Below, piece by piece: positions 27,785 to 36,648 of a DNA stretch of 64,000 bases. Within the stretch, counting starts at the first letter, position 1. Every line of letters begins with the position of its first letter. The position numbers and the translations under genes were made by a program. The notes beneath the pieces are model-generated. The model was not told where the DNA came from, did no database searches, and saw only the letters and a program-made list of their open reading frames with translations. The stretch is from assembly GCF_014202435.1 (NCBI RefSeq), contig NZ_JACHGU010000007.1, forward strand, positions 38,477 to 102,476. The letters run 5' to 3'. The stretch is from Pseudoxanthomonas broegbernensis (lineage in GTDB: Bacteria > Pseudomonadota > Gammaproteobacteria > Xanthomonadales > Xanthomonadaceae).

Positions 27785-28989
27785 GCGCGGCCGAACACCA
27801 GCGAGCAGTTGTTGCCGCCGAAGCCGAAGGCGTTGTTCATCGCGTAGTCGATGCTGCGCCGTGCATTGTCGAAGTTCACCTGCGGCCCGCAGGCCGGGTC
27901 GGGCACCTGGCTGTTGAGGATGCCCGGCAGCTCACCCTCGCGCAGCGCCAGCAGCGCGAACGCCGATTCGACGATGCCGGCGGCGCCGAGCGTATGCCCG
28001 GTCCAACCCTTGGTGGAGCCGGCGTGCAACTCGCGCGGGAACAGCGCCGCCACCGCCTGTGCCTCGACCGCGTCGTTGGCCGGCGTGGCGGTGCCGTGCA
28101 TGTTGAGGTAGCCGATCCGCGACGGTGCCAGGCCCGCGCGCGCCAGCGCGGCCTGCATCGCCAGGCGCGCGCCCAGGCCCTGCGGATGCGGCGTGGACAT
28201 GTGGTGTGCATCGCTGGACTCGCCGTAGCCGGCCAGCCACGCCAGCGCACGCGGCGCGGCGTCCTCGCGCTCGAGCAGGGCGAAGCCACCGCCCTCGCCC
28301 AAGGACAGGCCATCGCGCCGTGCATCGAATGGCCGGCACGGCGTCGCCGAGACGAGTTGCAGCGCGTTGAAGCCGAACAGCACGCTTCCGCACAGCGTGT
28401 CCACGCCGCCGACGATCGCCGCCTCGGCGGCGCCCGCCTGCAGCAGCCGCGCGGCGTGCGCGAACACCTTGGCGCTGGACGAACAGGCCGTGGCGATGGT
28501 CATGCATGGACCCCGCGCGCCGGAGGCCAGGCGCACGAAGTCGCTCAGTGCGTGCGGGTTGTGCACGCGCAGCGCCGCCATCGCCGGCGGGAAGCGGCCG
28601 TCGTCCATCCGCGCATAGGCGTGCTCGGTCTCGCCGATGCTGGACGTGGACGTGCCGACGACCACGGCCACGCGGTCGGCGCCGTGGCGCGCCACCGCCT
28701 CGGCGGCGGCCTCGGCGAAGCCGTCCTGGTGCAGCGCCTTCCAGGCCAGGCGATGGTTGCGCGATTCCCAGGCGCCCAAGGCCGGGGGCAGCACGGCCTC
28801 TTCCAGCCCTTCGACGCGGCCTATCCAGCACTCCAGCGACAGGCCCGGCAGGTCGTTGCGGCGCAATCCGCCGCGGCGTTCGTGCAGGGCATCGCGCTGT
28901 GCCGCCAGCCCGGCGCCCAGCGCGGTGGTCGCGGTGCAGGCGGTGACCGCCAAGGGCGCGATGTGCGGAATGTCGATGGCGGCGGTCAA
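27781..28989 (-). CDS. 3-oxoacyl-ACP synthase (FabF-like) of the polyene cluster
   Basis: 402 residues when started at TTG 28989 (second residue Thr). The catalytic triad is complete: Cys 169 in TIATACSSSAK, His 298 in LNMHGTATPANDAVE, His 332 in TKGWTGHTLGAAG. It extends the polyene with malonyl-ACP. The open frame reaches 29163, but the extra residues do not look ketosynthase-like and a TATACT box lies at 29018-29023, so the TTG is the best start. It leads a three-gene operon with the CLF-like protein and the glycosyltransferase. Confidence 0.9.
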   Translation of the reverse strand: MTAAIDIPHIAPLAVTACTATTALGAGLAAQRDALHERRGGLRRNDLPGLSLECWIGRVEGLEEAVLPPALGAWESRNHRLAWKALHQDGFAEAAAEAVARHGADRVAVVVGTSTSSIGETEHAYARMDDGRFPPAMAALRVHNPHALSDFVRLASGARGPCMTIATACSSSAKVFAHAARLLQAGAAEAAIVGGVDTLCGSVLFGFNALQLVSATPCRPFDARRDGLSLGEGGGFALLEREDAAPRALAWLAGYGESSDAHHMSTPHPQGLGARLAMQAALARAGLAPSRIGYLNMHGTATPANDAVEAQAVAALFPRELHAGSTKGWTGHTLGAAGIVESAFALLALREGELPGILNSQVPDPACGPQVNFDNARRSIDYAMNNAFGFGGNNCSLVFGRA

Positions 28990-29017
28990 GTGCGAGGCGG
29001 GCGTCGGCTGGCGCGCG

Positions 29018-29023
29018 AGTATA
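29018..29023 (-). promoter_or_regulatory. -10 box of the ketosynthase operon
   Basis: TATACT on the minus strand, about 28 bases before the TTG start at 28989. No clear -35. It supports the short TTG start. Confidence 0.45.
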
Positions 29024-29161
29024 GCCACAGCGGCAGCACGGTTCTTCGATGCCGGCGCCGGGCAAGCTGAACGTGCCCGGCGATGCGCTTCCGTGCCTGC
29101 CGCATTTCCGACACAATCCTTGGATTCCCCTTTCCCCCGAGGGTGGGCGCGGCGCGCGCGC

Positions 29162-29419
29162 ATGCAAGCCTACGTCTACAAGAGCCATCGCAAGGCCGAC
29201 ACCTACGTCTTCCTCGCCGCGCGCGACGATTTCGCGTGCGTGCCCGAACCGCTGCGCGTGCAGTTGGGCGGGCTGGCCTTCGTGCTGGAAGTGGCGTTGA
29301 CGCCAGACCGGCGCCTGGCCCGGGCCGATGCGGCGGTGGTCCGCGCCAACCTGGCCGCCCAGGGCTTCCACGTGCAGTTCCCGCCGCTGCCGGACACGGG
29401 GGTGCATGCCGATGCCTGA
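29162..29419 (+). CDS. YcgL-domain protein
   Basis: 85 residues. Family pattern is clear: MQAYVYKSHRKADTYVFL at the start, FACVPEPLRVQLGGLAFVLE in the middle, then ANLAAQGFHVQFPP. YcgL proteins are small conserved gammaproteobacterial proteins of unknown function. The gene overlaps the next one by 14 bases and is divergent from the ketosynthase operon. The stretch GTG.. upstream is not needed. Confidence 0.88.
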   Translation: MQAYVYKSHRKADTYVFLAARDDFACVPEPLRVQLGGLAFVLEVALTPDRRLARADAAVVRANLAAQGFHVQFPPLPDTGVHADA

Positions 29420-32400
29420 GGCCGGCATCCGCGGATGGCCGCGCGCGGCGTGGGGCGCGGGCATTGCCGGTTCCGCCCTGGCGCTGTGCGTCGGCTTTGG
29501 CGGCGCGGTGGCGCTGGCGGCCGGACTGCTGGCGCAGCCGGCGCTGGCGCTGGCCGTTTCCTGGGCACGGCGGACGCGCCCCATGCCGGTGGCCTGGCGC
29601 GTGCTGGCGCAGGCGCTGCTGGCGCTGCTGGCGCTGTGGGGCGGCGGCCTGTTGCTGGCGGGAATGCTGCTGGCCTGGCCGCTGGGCGCGCTGCGCCAGA
29701 GCGGCAGCCTGGGCGCGGCATTGGGCGTGAGTGCGATGGCCGCGACGGTGCTGCTGGCGCTGTGGCGGACCTGGCCGCTATGGCGCGCGCTGGAATCGGA
29801 AGGCGGCGCGCTGCCTGCGCTGTGGCGGCGCCTGCCGCAGCAGGAGGCCGGCAACTGGTCCGGGCTGGGTGCGGCCTTCGCGGTGGCGGTGGCGCTGGCC
29901 GGGGTGCTCCTGGCGGGCTGGCCGGCACTGCTGCCCGCACTGGCGCACTGGCCGCTGGCCGTGCTGTATGCCGCGGTGCTGCCGGCGCTGCACCTGTGGC
30001 TGCAGCGGACCGCGCCGGCCGCCGCGGTCGCCTCGCCGCTGGACTTCCTGATCGATGCGGCATCGGCCGCGCCATTGCGGCCGGCCGCCCTCCCGGTCGA
30101 CGCCAAGGCGTTGTCCACCGAGTTGTACGCCGCCGCGCGCAGCGGCCGGGTCGATCTCGCGCTGCAGTTGCTGGAGGCGGGGGCCGATCCGCTGGCGTCG
30201 TCGCCGCCGGACGGGCGCGACCGGCGCAGTCTGGCGGCGCTGGCCGCGGTCCTGCCCGACCTGCGCCTGTTGCGCGCGCTGATCGGGCGCGGCATCGAGC
30301 TCAATCCCGGCATCGGCGCGATGAGCCCGCTGCTGGCCGCCACCCGCGACAGTTGGCATGGCCGCCCCGAGGCGGTGATGACCTTGCTGGCCAATGGCGC
30401 CGACCCGCGCGCGGCCGATGCCGAGGGCAACACCCCGCTGCACCACGCCGCACGCAGCACCGATCCCGGCGTGGCGGCGCTGCTGCGCGACGCGGCCGCC
30501 GAGATCGACGCGCTCAACCACGAGGGCTTCTCGCCGCTGGGCGTGGCCTGTGCCGCCGGCAACTGGCGCCTGGCCCGGTTCCTGCTGGAGCGCGGCGCGC
30601 GGCCCGAACCGGCGGACGGGCAGCCCGCGCTGCTGGCCGCCGCCGCCGCCGAGGAGGACGACGCGGCCGGCGTGCAGTTGCTGCTCAAGTTCAAGGCCAA
30701 GGTCGGCACGGCCGGCCGCGACGGCCGCACCGCCTTGCACGAGGCGGCCCTGGCGGGCCACGCCGACATCGTGGCCGCGCTGCTGGCCGCCGGCGCCGAC
30801 CCGCACGTGCGCGACGTGGCCGGGCGCACGCCGTGGCTGGAAGCGGCGCGCGCGCTGCGCGGCGGCGTGCTGGAGCACCTGCTGGCCGCCGGCGTCGACG
30901 TGGCCGCCGTGGACGAGGAAGGCCGCAACGCGCTGGCGCTGGCGGCCGCTGCCGAACGCGCCTCGCCGGCGCTGGTCCGGCGCCTGCTCGAAGCCGGGGT
31001 CGACCCGGCGCAGGCCGACCATGCCGGGCGCCGTCCGGTGGACGTGGCCGCCGAGGCCGGGCGCTGGGCCGTGGCCGCCGCGCTCGATCCGGACTACCCG
31101 TTGCCGGCGGCGGTGGCCGAGGCGGTGGCCGCCGCGCCGGCGCAGGTCGACGAGCGCCCGCCGCTGGCGCTGCTGCGCGATGGCCTGCAATCGGGCCAAC
31201 TGGAAGGCCTGCCGGCGCTGGCCCGGCTGTGTACCCCGGGGGAACTGGGCACGCTGCTGCACGATCCGGTGCTGCGCACGCAGCCGTCGATGCTGGCCTG
31301 GCTGCTGGACCAAGGTGCCGACGCGGAACTGTCGGTGGAGGGCGAAACCGCCCTGACCGCGCTGCTGGACCAGGGCGGCGAGGCCGCCGCATCCCTGCAA
31401 CTGCTGCTGTCGCGCGGCGTCTCGCCCGCCGGCGCCGGGGGGCTGGCGCGCTTCCTGGCCGCTTGCGCGCAGCGCGACCAGGCCGAGGCGGGACGCGCGC
31501 ACGAGCCGCTGGCGCTGGAGCTGCTGGGGCAAGGCGCGGACCTCTTCGCGCCGTCGCCGGCCGGTGATCCCCCGCTGTCCCTGGCGGTGCGCCTGGGCTG
31601 GCTGCAGTTGCTCGATGCGCTGCTCGAATCGGGCGCGGATCGCGAGGCCCGCGACAGTCATGGCATGACCGCGCTGCACCTGGCCGCGGCGCTGGGCCGC
31701 GAGTCCGCGCTGCGCCGGCTGGTGGCGCAGGGCGCCTCGCCCGAGGCCCGCGCCGCCGATGGCCAGACCCCCCTGGGCGTGGCCCTGGCCAGCGGCCGCC
31801 GCGACCTCGCCGACTGGCTGGACTGGCGCGGCTGGGCGCTGCCCAGGCGGCCGCTGCGCGCCTCCGACGTGGTCGCGGCGGCCATGGCCGGCGACGCCGA
31901 CGCGGTGCATCGCCTGCTCGAACTGGGCTTCCCGGTCGACGCCACCGATGCGCAGGGCTGCACCGGCCTGCTGCGCGCCGCCGGCGGCGGCCATGCCGCG
32001 GCGGTGGACCTGCTGCTGGCGCGCGGCGCGGACCCGCAGCATCCGGCGCACAGCGGCGCCACCCCGCTGTCGGCGGCGGTGAGCATGCGCCAGACCGCCA
32101 TCGTCGCCGCGCTGCTCGACGCGGGTGCCGACATCGAATACCGCCTGCCCGGCGGCGTCACCGTGCTGATGCTGGCCTCGGCGCTGGGCCTGGCCGACAT
32201 CGCCGCGCGCCTGCTCACCGCCGGCGCCGACATCCAGGCCAGCGACAGCCAGGGCCTGGCACCGCTGCACTGCGCCGCGCTGTACGGCTTCACCGGCCGC
32301 GACCGGCCGCGCCTGCTGGCCCTGCTCGATACCCTGCTGCTGGCCGGCGCCGAGCCCGACCAGCCGGCCGCCGGCGGCGTCACCCCGCTGCTGCTGCTGC

Positions 32401-32723
32401 TGGGCGCACGCGCCGAACCGGGCAGCGCCTGCGACGAGGGCGTGGTCCTGGCCGGCATGGAGCGGTTGCTGGAGGAAGGCGTGTCGCTGGAGGCGCAGGA
32501 GCCGCGCGGCTTCGGCCCGCTGCACCTGGCCGCGCTGCACGGCCTGGGCGGCGTGGTCCAGCGCCTGCTGCGCGCCGGCGCCGACCCCGACCTGCGCGAT
32601 ACCCTCAACCGCCCCCCGCGCGAGATCGCGGTGATGCGTGGCTTCGTCGACGTGGCCGCCGAGTTCGCCCCGGCGCAGCCGGGCGTGTCGATGGCCCGCT
32701 TCCTGCGCGAACCGCGCGGCTGA
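29406..32723 (+). CDS. Large membrane-anchored ankyrin repeat protein
   Basis: 1105 residues. The first 210 hold about five membrane helices (for example GIAGSALALCVGFGGAVALA and LAVLYAAVLPALHLWL). From about 225 to the end it is a nearly unbroken ankyrin array, roughly twenty units recognisable by TPLHHAA, TALHEAAL, TALHLAAALGRE, TPLSAAVS, APLHCAALYG and GPLHLAALHG. A Pro-rich, less regular stretch lies near 560-640. The repeats should face the cytoplasm as a protein-binding scaffold. Partner and role are unknown. It starts inside ycgL, so the two are probably co-translated. Confidence 0.9.
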   Translation: MPMPEAGIRGWPRAAWGAGIAGSALALCVGFGGAVALAAGLLAQPALALAVSWARRTRPMPVAWRVLAQALLALLALWGGGLLLAGMLLAWPLGALRQSGSLGAALGVSAMAATVLLALWRTWPLWRALESEGGALPALWRRLPQQEAGNWSGLGAAFAVAVALAGVLLAGWPALLPALAHWPLAVLYAAVLPALHLWLQRTAPAAAVASPLDFLIDAASAAPLRPAALPVDAKALSTELYAAARSGRVDLALQLLEAGADPLASSPPDGRDRRSLAALAAVLPDLRLLRALIGRGIELNPGIGAMSPLLAATRDSWHGRPEAVMTLLANGADPRAADAEGNTPLHHAARSTDPGVAALLRDAAAEIDALNHEGFSPLGVACAAGNWRLARFLLERGARPEPADGQPALLAAAAAEEDDAAGVQLLLKFKAKVGTAGRDGRTALHEAALAGHADIVAALLAAGADPHVRDVAGRTPWLEAARALRGGVLEHLLAAGVDVAAVDEEGRNALALAAAAERASPALVRRLLEAGVDPAQADHAGRRPVDVAAEAGRWAVAAALDPDYPLPAAVAEAVAAAPAQVDERPPLALLRDGLQSGQLEGLPALARLCTPGELGTLLHDPVLRTQPSMLAWLLDQGADAELSVEGETALTALLDQGGEAAASLQLLLSRGVSPAGAGGLARFLAACAQRDQAEAGRAHEPLALELLGQGADLFAPSPAGDPPLSLAVRLGWLQLLDALLESGADREARDSHGMTALHLAAALGRESALRRLVAQGASPEARAADGQTPLGVALASGRRDLADWLDWRGWALPRRPLRASDVVAAAMAGDADAVHRLLELGFPVDATDAQGCTGLLRAAGGGHAAAVDLLLARGADPQHPAHSGATPLSAAVSMRQTAIVAALLDAGADIEYRLPGGVTVLMLASALGLADIAARLLTAGADIQASDSQGLAPLHCAALYGFTGRDRPRLLALLDTLLLAGAEPDQPAAGGVTPLLLLLGARAEPGSACDEGVVLAGMERLLEEGVSLEAQEPRGFGPLHLAALHGLGGVVQRLLRAGADPDLRDTLNRPPREIAVMRGFVDVAAEFAPAQPGVSMARFLREPRG

Positions 32724-32801
32724 GCAATCGCGTCCGCGCCCGCGGCGCCGCCGCGGATGACGGGATGGGCCGCAGGCATGGGCGCCGGCGCGGGTTGTGG
32801 C

Positions 32802-34646
32802 TCACTGTGGCGGCTGGATGGGCCGGGTCGCCGCGTCCCGTGCCTGCGCGTCGTCCGCATCGGCCTCGAACAGCCGCACCAGGTCCGCGCGCGCCTGTCG
32901 CGATCGCAGCGCCACCGCCGCGTCGTCGTCGTGGATCAGGTACTGCTCGTACAGCAAGGCCTCGTCGTGGCGGCGGAAGCGGTGGACGTGGTCGGCGGCC
33001 ACCTCGGCCGGCACGCCCAGCTCCAGCAGCACGCGTTCGCCGGCTTCCAGGCTGCTGCCCAGCAGCTCGCGGAACGGTTCGGTGCCCAGGTCCATCAGCC
33101 GCCAGGCGTGCTGGCGGTCGCGTGCGCGGGCCAGGATCTTCGCCTGCGGGTACAGGCGCCGGATCAGGCGCACCGCGTGCAGGTTGCTGTCGGGGTCGTC
33201 GGTGCAGATCACGAACACCTTCACGTGCTCGGCACCGGCCGCGCGCAGCAGGTCCGAGCGGGTCGGGTCGCCGTAGAAGACGCGGCTGCCGCTGCGGCGC
33301 AGGCCCTCCACCCGCTCGGCGCTGCTGTCCAGGGCCACGTAGGGAATGCCTTGGGCGGCCAGCAGCCGGGCCACGATCTGGCCGAAGCGGCCGACGCCGG
33401 CCACCAGCACCTGCGGCTTGCGCAGCGCCGGTTCGGGCGGGTGTTCGGACGGTGGCGGCGCCGACGGGACGCGCCGCGCCTCGCGCTCGCGCAGCAGGCG
33501 CTCCAACGCCAGCATCAGCAGCGGCATCAGTGCCATGGATACGCCGACGATGGCCACCAGCCGGTCGTGGTCGGCCGAGGACAGCAGGCGCACGCGCAGC
33601 GCCTCGTGGAACACCACGAAGGCGAATTCGCCGCCCAGCCACAGGGTGCCGCCCAGCATCAGCGCATGCCCGGGCGCCAGCCGCGCCAGCCGTCCCACGC
33701 CGCAGAGCACGGCGAACTTGGCTACCAGCAGCAGGCCCACGCCGCCGGCCACCAGCCACGGCTCGGCGGCGATGCGGTCCAGGTCGATGGTCATGCCCAC
33801 GGCGATGAAGAACAGGCCCAGCAGCAGGCCTTTGAACGGTTCGATCCGCGATTCCAGTTCGTGCCGGTACTCCGAGTCGGCCAGTAGCACGCCGGCGATG
33901 AACGCGCCCAGGCCCGGGCTCAGGCCGGCCTGCTGCATGATCCAGGCGCTGCCCAGCACCGCCAGCAGCGCGGTGGCGGTGAACACTTCCGGCGTGCGGG
34001 TCTGCCGCGCCACCACGCGCAAGGTGCGGCGCATCAGCAGGCGCCCGCCGAAATACACCAGGGCCAGCGCACCCAGCGCGTGGGCGGCCACCGCCCAGGT
34101 CAGGGTCTGGTTCTTGGCTCCGCCCAGCAGCGGGATCGCCGCCAGCAGCGGGATCGCGATCAGGTCCTGGAACAGCAGGATCGAGAACGCCAGCCGTCCG
34201 TAGTCGCTGCCCAGTTGCCGGCGTTCGGCCAGCAGTTGCAGGCCCACCGCGGTCGAGGACAGGGCCAGCCCCAGGCCGGCCACCAGCGCGCTCTTCCAGT
34301 GCATGCCGTACAACAGCAGTGCGCCGCCCAGCAGCAGCGCCGAGGCGGTCACCTGCGCCCCGCCGGCCCCGAACACCGGCCGCCGCATCAGCGCCAGCCG
34401 CGCCGGCGACAGCTCCAGGCCGATCACGAACAGCAGCATCACCACGCCGATTTCCGACGCGGACAGGATCCGGTCCGGGTCGCGGACCACGCCCATTCCG
34501 TCCGGCCCCAGCGCCACGCCGGTGGCCAGGTAGGCCATTACCGCGACCAGGCCGAAACGGCGGAACAGCGGCACGGCGACGATGGTCGCCGCCAGCAGCA
34601 CCAGGGCGAGTTCGAGGCTGAGGCTGGCGGGGAGCGTGGCGTCCAT
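32802..34646 (-). CDS. KefC-type K+/H+ antiporter with RCK domain
   Basis: 614 residues: a CPA2 antiporter domain (about 1-385, with IGVVMLLFVIGLELSP, LALSSTAVGLQLL, FSILLFQDLIAIPLLA) and a C-terminal TrkA-N/RCK domain starting VLVAGVGRFGQIVARLL, a dinucleotide-binding Rossmann motif. Kef-type systems release K+ in response to glutathione adducts or pH. No KefF/KefG-like ancillary oxidoreductase gene lies nearby. A CATAAT box 12 bases before ATG and GGGGGAA between them serve as likely promoter and ribosome site. Confidence 0.9.
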   Translation of the reverse strand: MDATLPASLSLELALVLLAATIVAVPLFRRFGLVAVMAYLATGVALGPDGMGVVRDPDRILSASEIGVVMLLFVIGLELSPARLALMRRPVFGAGGAQVTASALLLGGALLLYGMHWKSALVAGLGLALSSTAVGLQLLAERRQLGSDYGRLAFSILLFQDLIAIPLLAAIPLLGGAKNQTLTWAVAAHALGALALVYFGGRLLMRRTLRVVARQTRTPEVFTATALLAVLGSAWIMQQAGLSPGLGAFIAGVLLADSEYRHELESRIEPFKGLLLGLFFIAVGMTIDLDRIAAEPWLVAGGVGLLLVAKFAVLCGVGRLARLAPGHALMLGGTLWLGGEFAFVVFHEALRVRLLSSADHDRLVAIVGVSMALMPLLMLALERLLREREARRVPSAPPPSEHPPEPALRKPQVLVAGVGRFGQIVARLLAAQGIPYVALDSSAERVEGLRRSGSRVFYGDPTRSDLLRAAGAEHVKVFVICTDDPDSNLHAVRLIRRLYPQAKILARARDRQHAWRLMDLGTEPFRELLGSSLEAGERVLLELGVPAEVAADHVHRFRRHDEALLYEQYLIHDDDAAVALRSRQARADLVRLFEADADDAQARDAATRPIQPPQ

Positions 34647-34782
34647 CCGTTCCCCCGGATTATGCGCTTGCCGTCCTGTGCCGTTGCGGCGGGCTTGCGG
34701 CGGTTGCCAGGGCGTTCATGGCCTTTTCACGCATTCGCCCGCCTTCGGCCGGCACGGCGTCACCCAGGCGCGTCCGATTTCA

Positions 34783-34791
34783 GGGGGGGGG
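34783..34791 (+). repeat. Run of nine G in a promoter region
   Basis: Homopolymeric G9, about 150 bases before the lipoprotein gene at 34939 and followed a few bases later by another run of five G. It lies in the 292-base divergent gap between the KefC-type gene and the lipoprotein. Such tracts can vary by slippage and alter expression; there is no direct evidence for that here. Confidence 0.5.
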
Positions 34792-34938
34792 ATTCAAGGG
34801 GGAAACCGGATTGCGCCCGCCCGTCGCTTCCATGGCATGATCGAAACAAGAGATGCGTTTCCGCTCCATCGGGGGAGGTGGTACCGGACGGATCCGGAAG
34901 CGTGGGACGGCAAGGGATTTTTCAGGGAGCGTCAAGCA

Positions 34939-35538
34939 ATGGAATGGGGAAGGAAGGCGCCGTGGCGCCTGGCGATCGCATCGGTATTGGCCCTGCATCT
35001 CACCGCATGCGGGTGGGTGGGGCAGACCCTCAAGAGCGAGTTGTCGGCCTACGCGGAGCCGACGGAAGGGGACGTGGCCCACCTGCGGCTCATCGGTTCC
35101 CGCAACGTCAAGGTATATCCGGACAGCGTCTGTGCCGGCGTATCCGTCCCGGGTGGCGGCTATCCGGCCGGCCCGCAGATGGGGGGGCAGCGCACGCGCG
35201 ATATCGGAATGCCCAAGCGTCCCGGCCTGCCCGAACACTATGTCGAGATCGCAGTGCGTGCGGGGCAGCCGATCACGGTGAGTTTCAACTATTACCGCGA
35301 GTCCCATTCCGTCGGCATCGCCGGGACCGGTGCCCCGGGCCATCGCCAGTCCAGTGTCTGCCAATCGATGGCGACGCTGGTGCCGGTTGCGGGGGAGTCT
35401 TACGAGATGGAGGCGGCGTGGGGCTCCGACACCTGCCAGATCGAAGGTGCGCGTCTGGTCAGGATGCCCGGGACGCAGGCCTGGCATCGCGTCCATCAAC
35501 CGTTGCAGGGTGCAAAGGCCTGCGGATCCACAGACTGA
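34939..35538 (+). CDS. Unknown lipoprotein
   Basis: 199 residues. A signal peptide ends in LHLTACGW, a lipobox with Cys near 24. The mature protein has three more Cys (KVYPDSVCAGVSVPG, SVCQSMATL, SDTCQIEGA), suggesting disulfides in the periplasm, and an Ig-like pattern of strands around YVEIAVRAGQPITVSFNYY. I do not recognise a family. GGGAG precedes ATG 34939. The next gene, also exported and of unknown function, follows after 83 bases on the same strand. Confidence 0.8.
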   Translation: MEWGRKAPWRLAIASVLALHLTACGWVGQTLKSELSAYAEPTEGDVAHLRLIGSRNVKVYPDSVCAGVSVPGGGYPAGPQMGGQRTRDIGMPKRPGLPEHYVEIAVRAGQPITVSFNYYRESHSVGIAGTGAPGHRQSSVCQSMATLVPVAGESYEMEAAWGSDTCQIEGARLVRMPGTQAWHRVHQPLQGAKACGSTD

Positions 35539-35621
35539 CCTATCCCGGGAACGGGCAGCGGCAGGGCGTTCCGCCGGGCTTGCGTCCCGTGCCCTGATTC
35601 GACGACAACCGAGGAGGCTGT

Positions 35622-36527
35622 ATGAAATGGAATTCCCAGCGCTTGGCCCTGTTGGTGCTATGCTTGGCCCTGGCTGGCATCGATGCGCGCGCCGATGACG
35701 GCAGTGGCGCGGTATCGGCCGAAGCCGCGCCGGAAGCGATGCCGGACCCGATCCCCGCCGCCGCTTCCGGGCAGGAAGCCGGCGAAGCCGAGCCGGTTCC
35801 ATCCCCGCCGGCGGTGACCGTGGTGCTCGATAATTCCTGGCAGCTCCGCTCCGAGCAGGAGCCGGTACTGCGCCTGGTGACCCGCGGGGATACCGCCAAG
35901 GCGACCACGGCCAAGGTGGCGGGCGCATTGCTGAGTGCGTTCGCCGGAGGCACCACCACCGGTACGTTCAGCAAGGAACAACTGAAGGGCAAATGGGTCG
36001 ATTCGCTCCCCGATCCCACCGGCCCGCTGATGGTGCCGATGCTGCAACAGCGCATCGAGGAACTGGTGCTGTCCCGGTCCGGACCGGTATCGCCGCCGCC
36101 GCTGCGCATCGAGGCCAGGCCTGGTGTCTGGACATTGATCTACCAGGAACTGGGGCGCTCCGACACGCCCTATGAACTGCGCTACCAGGCGGTCATCGTG
36201 GCTCGGGACGCAACCGTCGCCAGTGCCCCGCCGCCGTCGCTGGTGCCGAGGCTGGAGTGCCGGCCCGAGCCGCAGACCATGACCCTGGCCAAATGGCAGG
36301 ACGACGGTTACGCCAGGGTGCATGAGGTGGCGGCCGACTACGCACGCCAGTGCACGGAACTGGCGGCCGGCCAGTTGGAAGCGTGGCTGGCGACGCAGGA
36401 GGCACCGGAGGCCCCGGAAATGCCGCCAGCGGACGCCATGACGCCCGCCGTCGCCCTGTCTCCTCCGGTGCTTCCGGAGCTGGAGGCGGCAGCGGGCGGA
36501 CCGGAAGGCATGGGCATGGAACAATAG
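35622..36527 (+). CDS. Unknown exported protein
   Basis: 301 residues. Signal peptide KWNSQRLALLVLCLALAGID with cleavage near ARA-DD (residue 24). An acidic Ala/Pro-rich linker follows to about 65, then a globular part (VTVVLDNSWQLRSEQEPVL, TLIYQELGRSDTPYELRYQ) with two Cys (LECRPEPQT, YARQCTEL), and a low-complexity Pro/Glu/Ala tail. GAGGAGG precedes the ATG. No family recognised. It probably shares a transcript with the lipoprotein gene upstream; a terminator follows at 36602. Confidence 0.78.
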   Translation: MKWNSQRLALLVLCLALAGIDARADDGSGAVSAEAAPEAMPDPIPAAASGQEAGEAEPVPSPPAVTVVLDNSWQLRSEQEPVLRLVTRGDTAKATTAKVAGALLSAFAGGTTTGTFSKEQLKGKWVDSLPDPTGPLMVPMLQQRIEELVLSRSGPVSPPPLRIEARPGVWTLIYQELGRSDTPYELRYQAVIVARDATVASAPPPSLVPRLECRPEPQTMTLAKWQDDGYARVHEVAADYARQCTELAAGQLEAWLATQEAPEAPEMPPADAMTPAVALSPPVLPELEAAAGGPEGMGMEQ

Positions 36528-36601
36528 GGGGTGCCGGGGTGCCCAGGGCCTGAAGCCGGGCGCCCCGCAGCCGACCTCCGGCCGGGACATCGGGACCAAC
36601 G

Positions 36602-36627
36602 AAAAACCCCGCCAAGGCGGGGCTTTT
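36602..36627. terminator. Bidirectional intrinsic terminator
   Basis: AAAAACCCCGCC at 36602-36613, two bases, GGCGGGG then CTTTT. A-tract on one side and T-tract on the other let it end transcription both from the exported-protein gene (plus) and from rho (minus). Confidence 0.85.
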
Positions 36628-36648
36628 CGCGTGAAGCGGAGGGTGCGC

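Noticed and set aside
28990..29163. Extending the ketosynthase to ATG 29163
   Set aside because: The extra 58 residues are not ketosynthase-like and would place a TATACT promoter box inside the gene.
27932..32540. Minus-strand frames of 998 and 920 codons over the ankyrin gene
   Set aside because: Antisense shadows of a repeat protein; the periodicity comes from the ankyrin repeats on the other strand.
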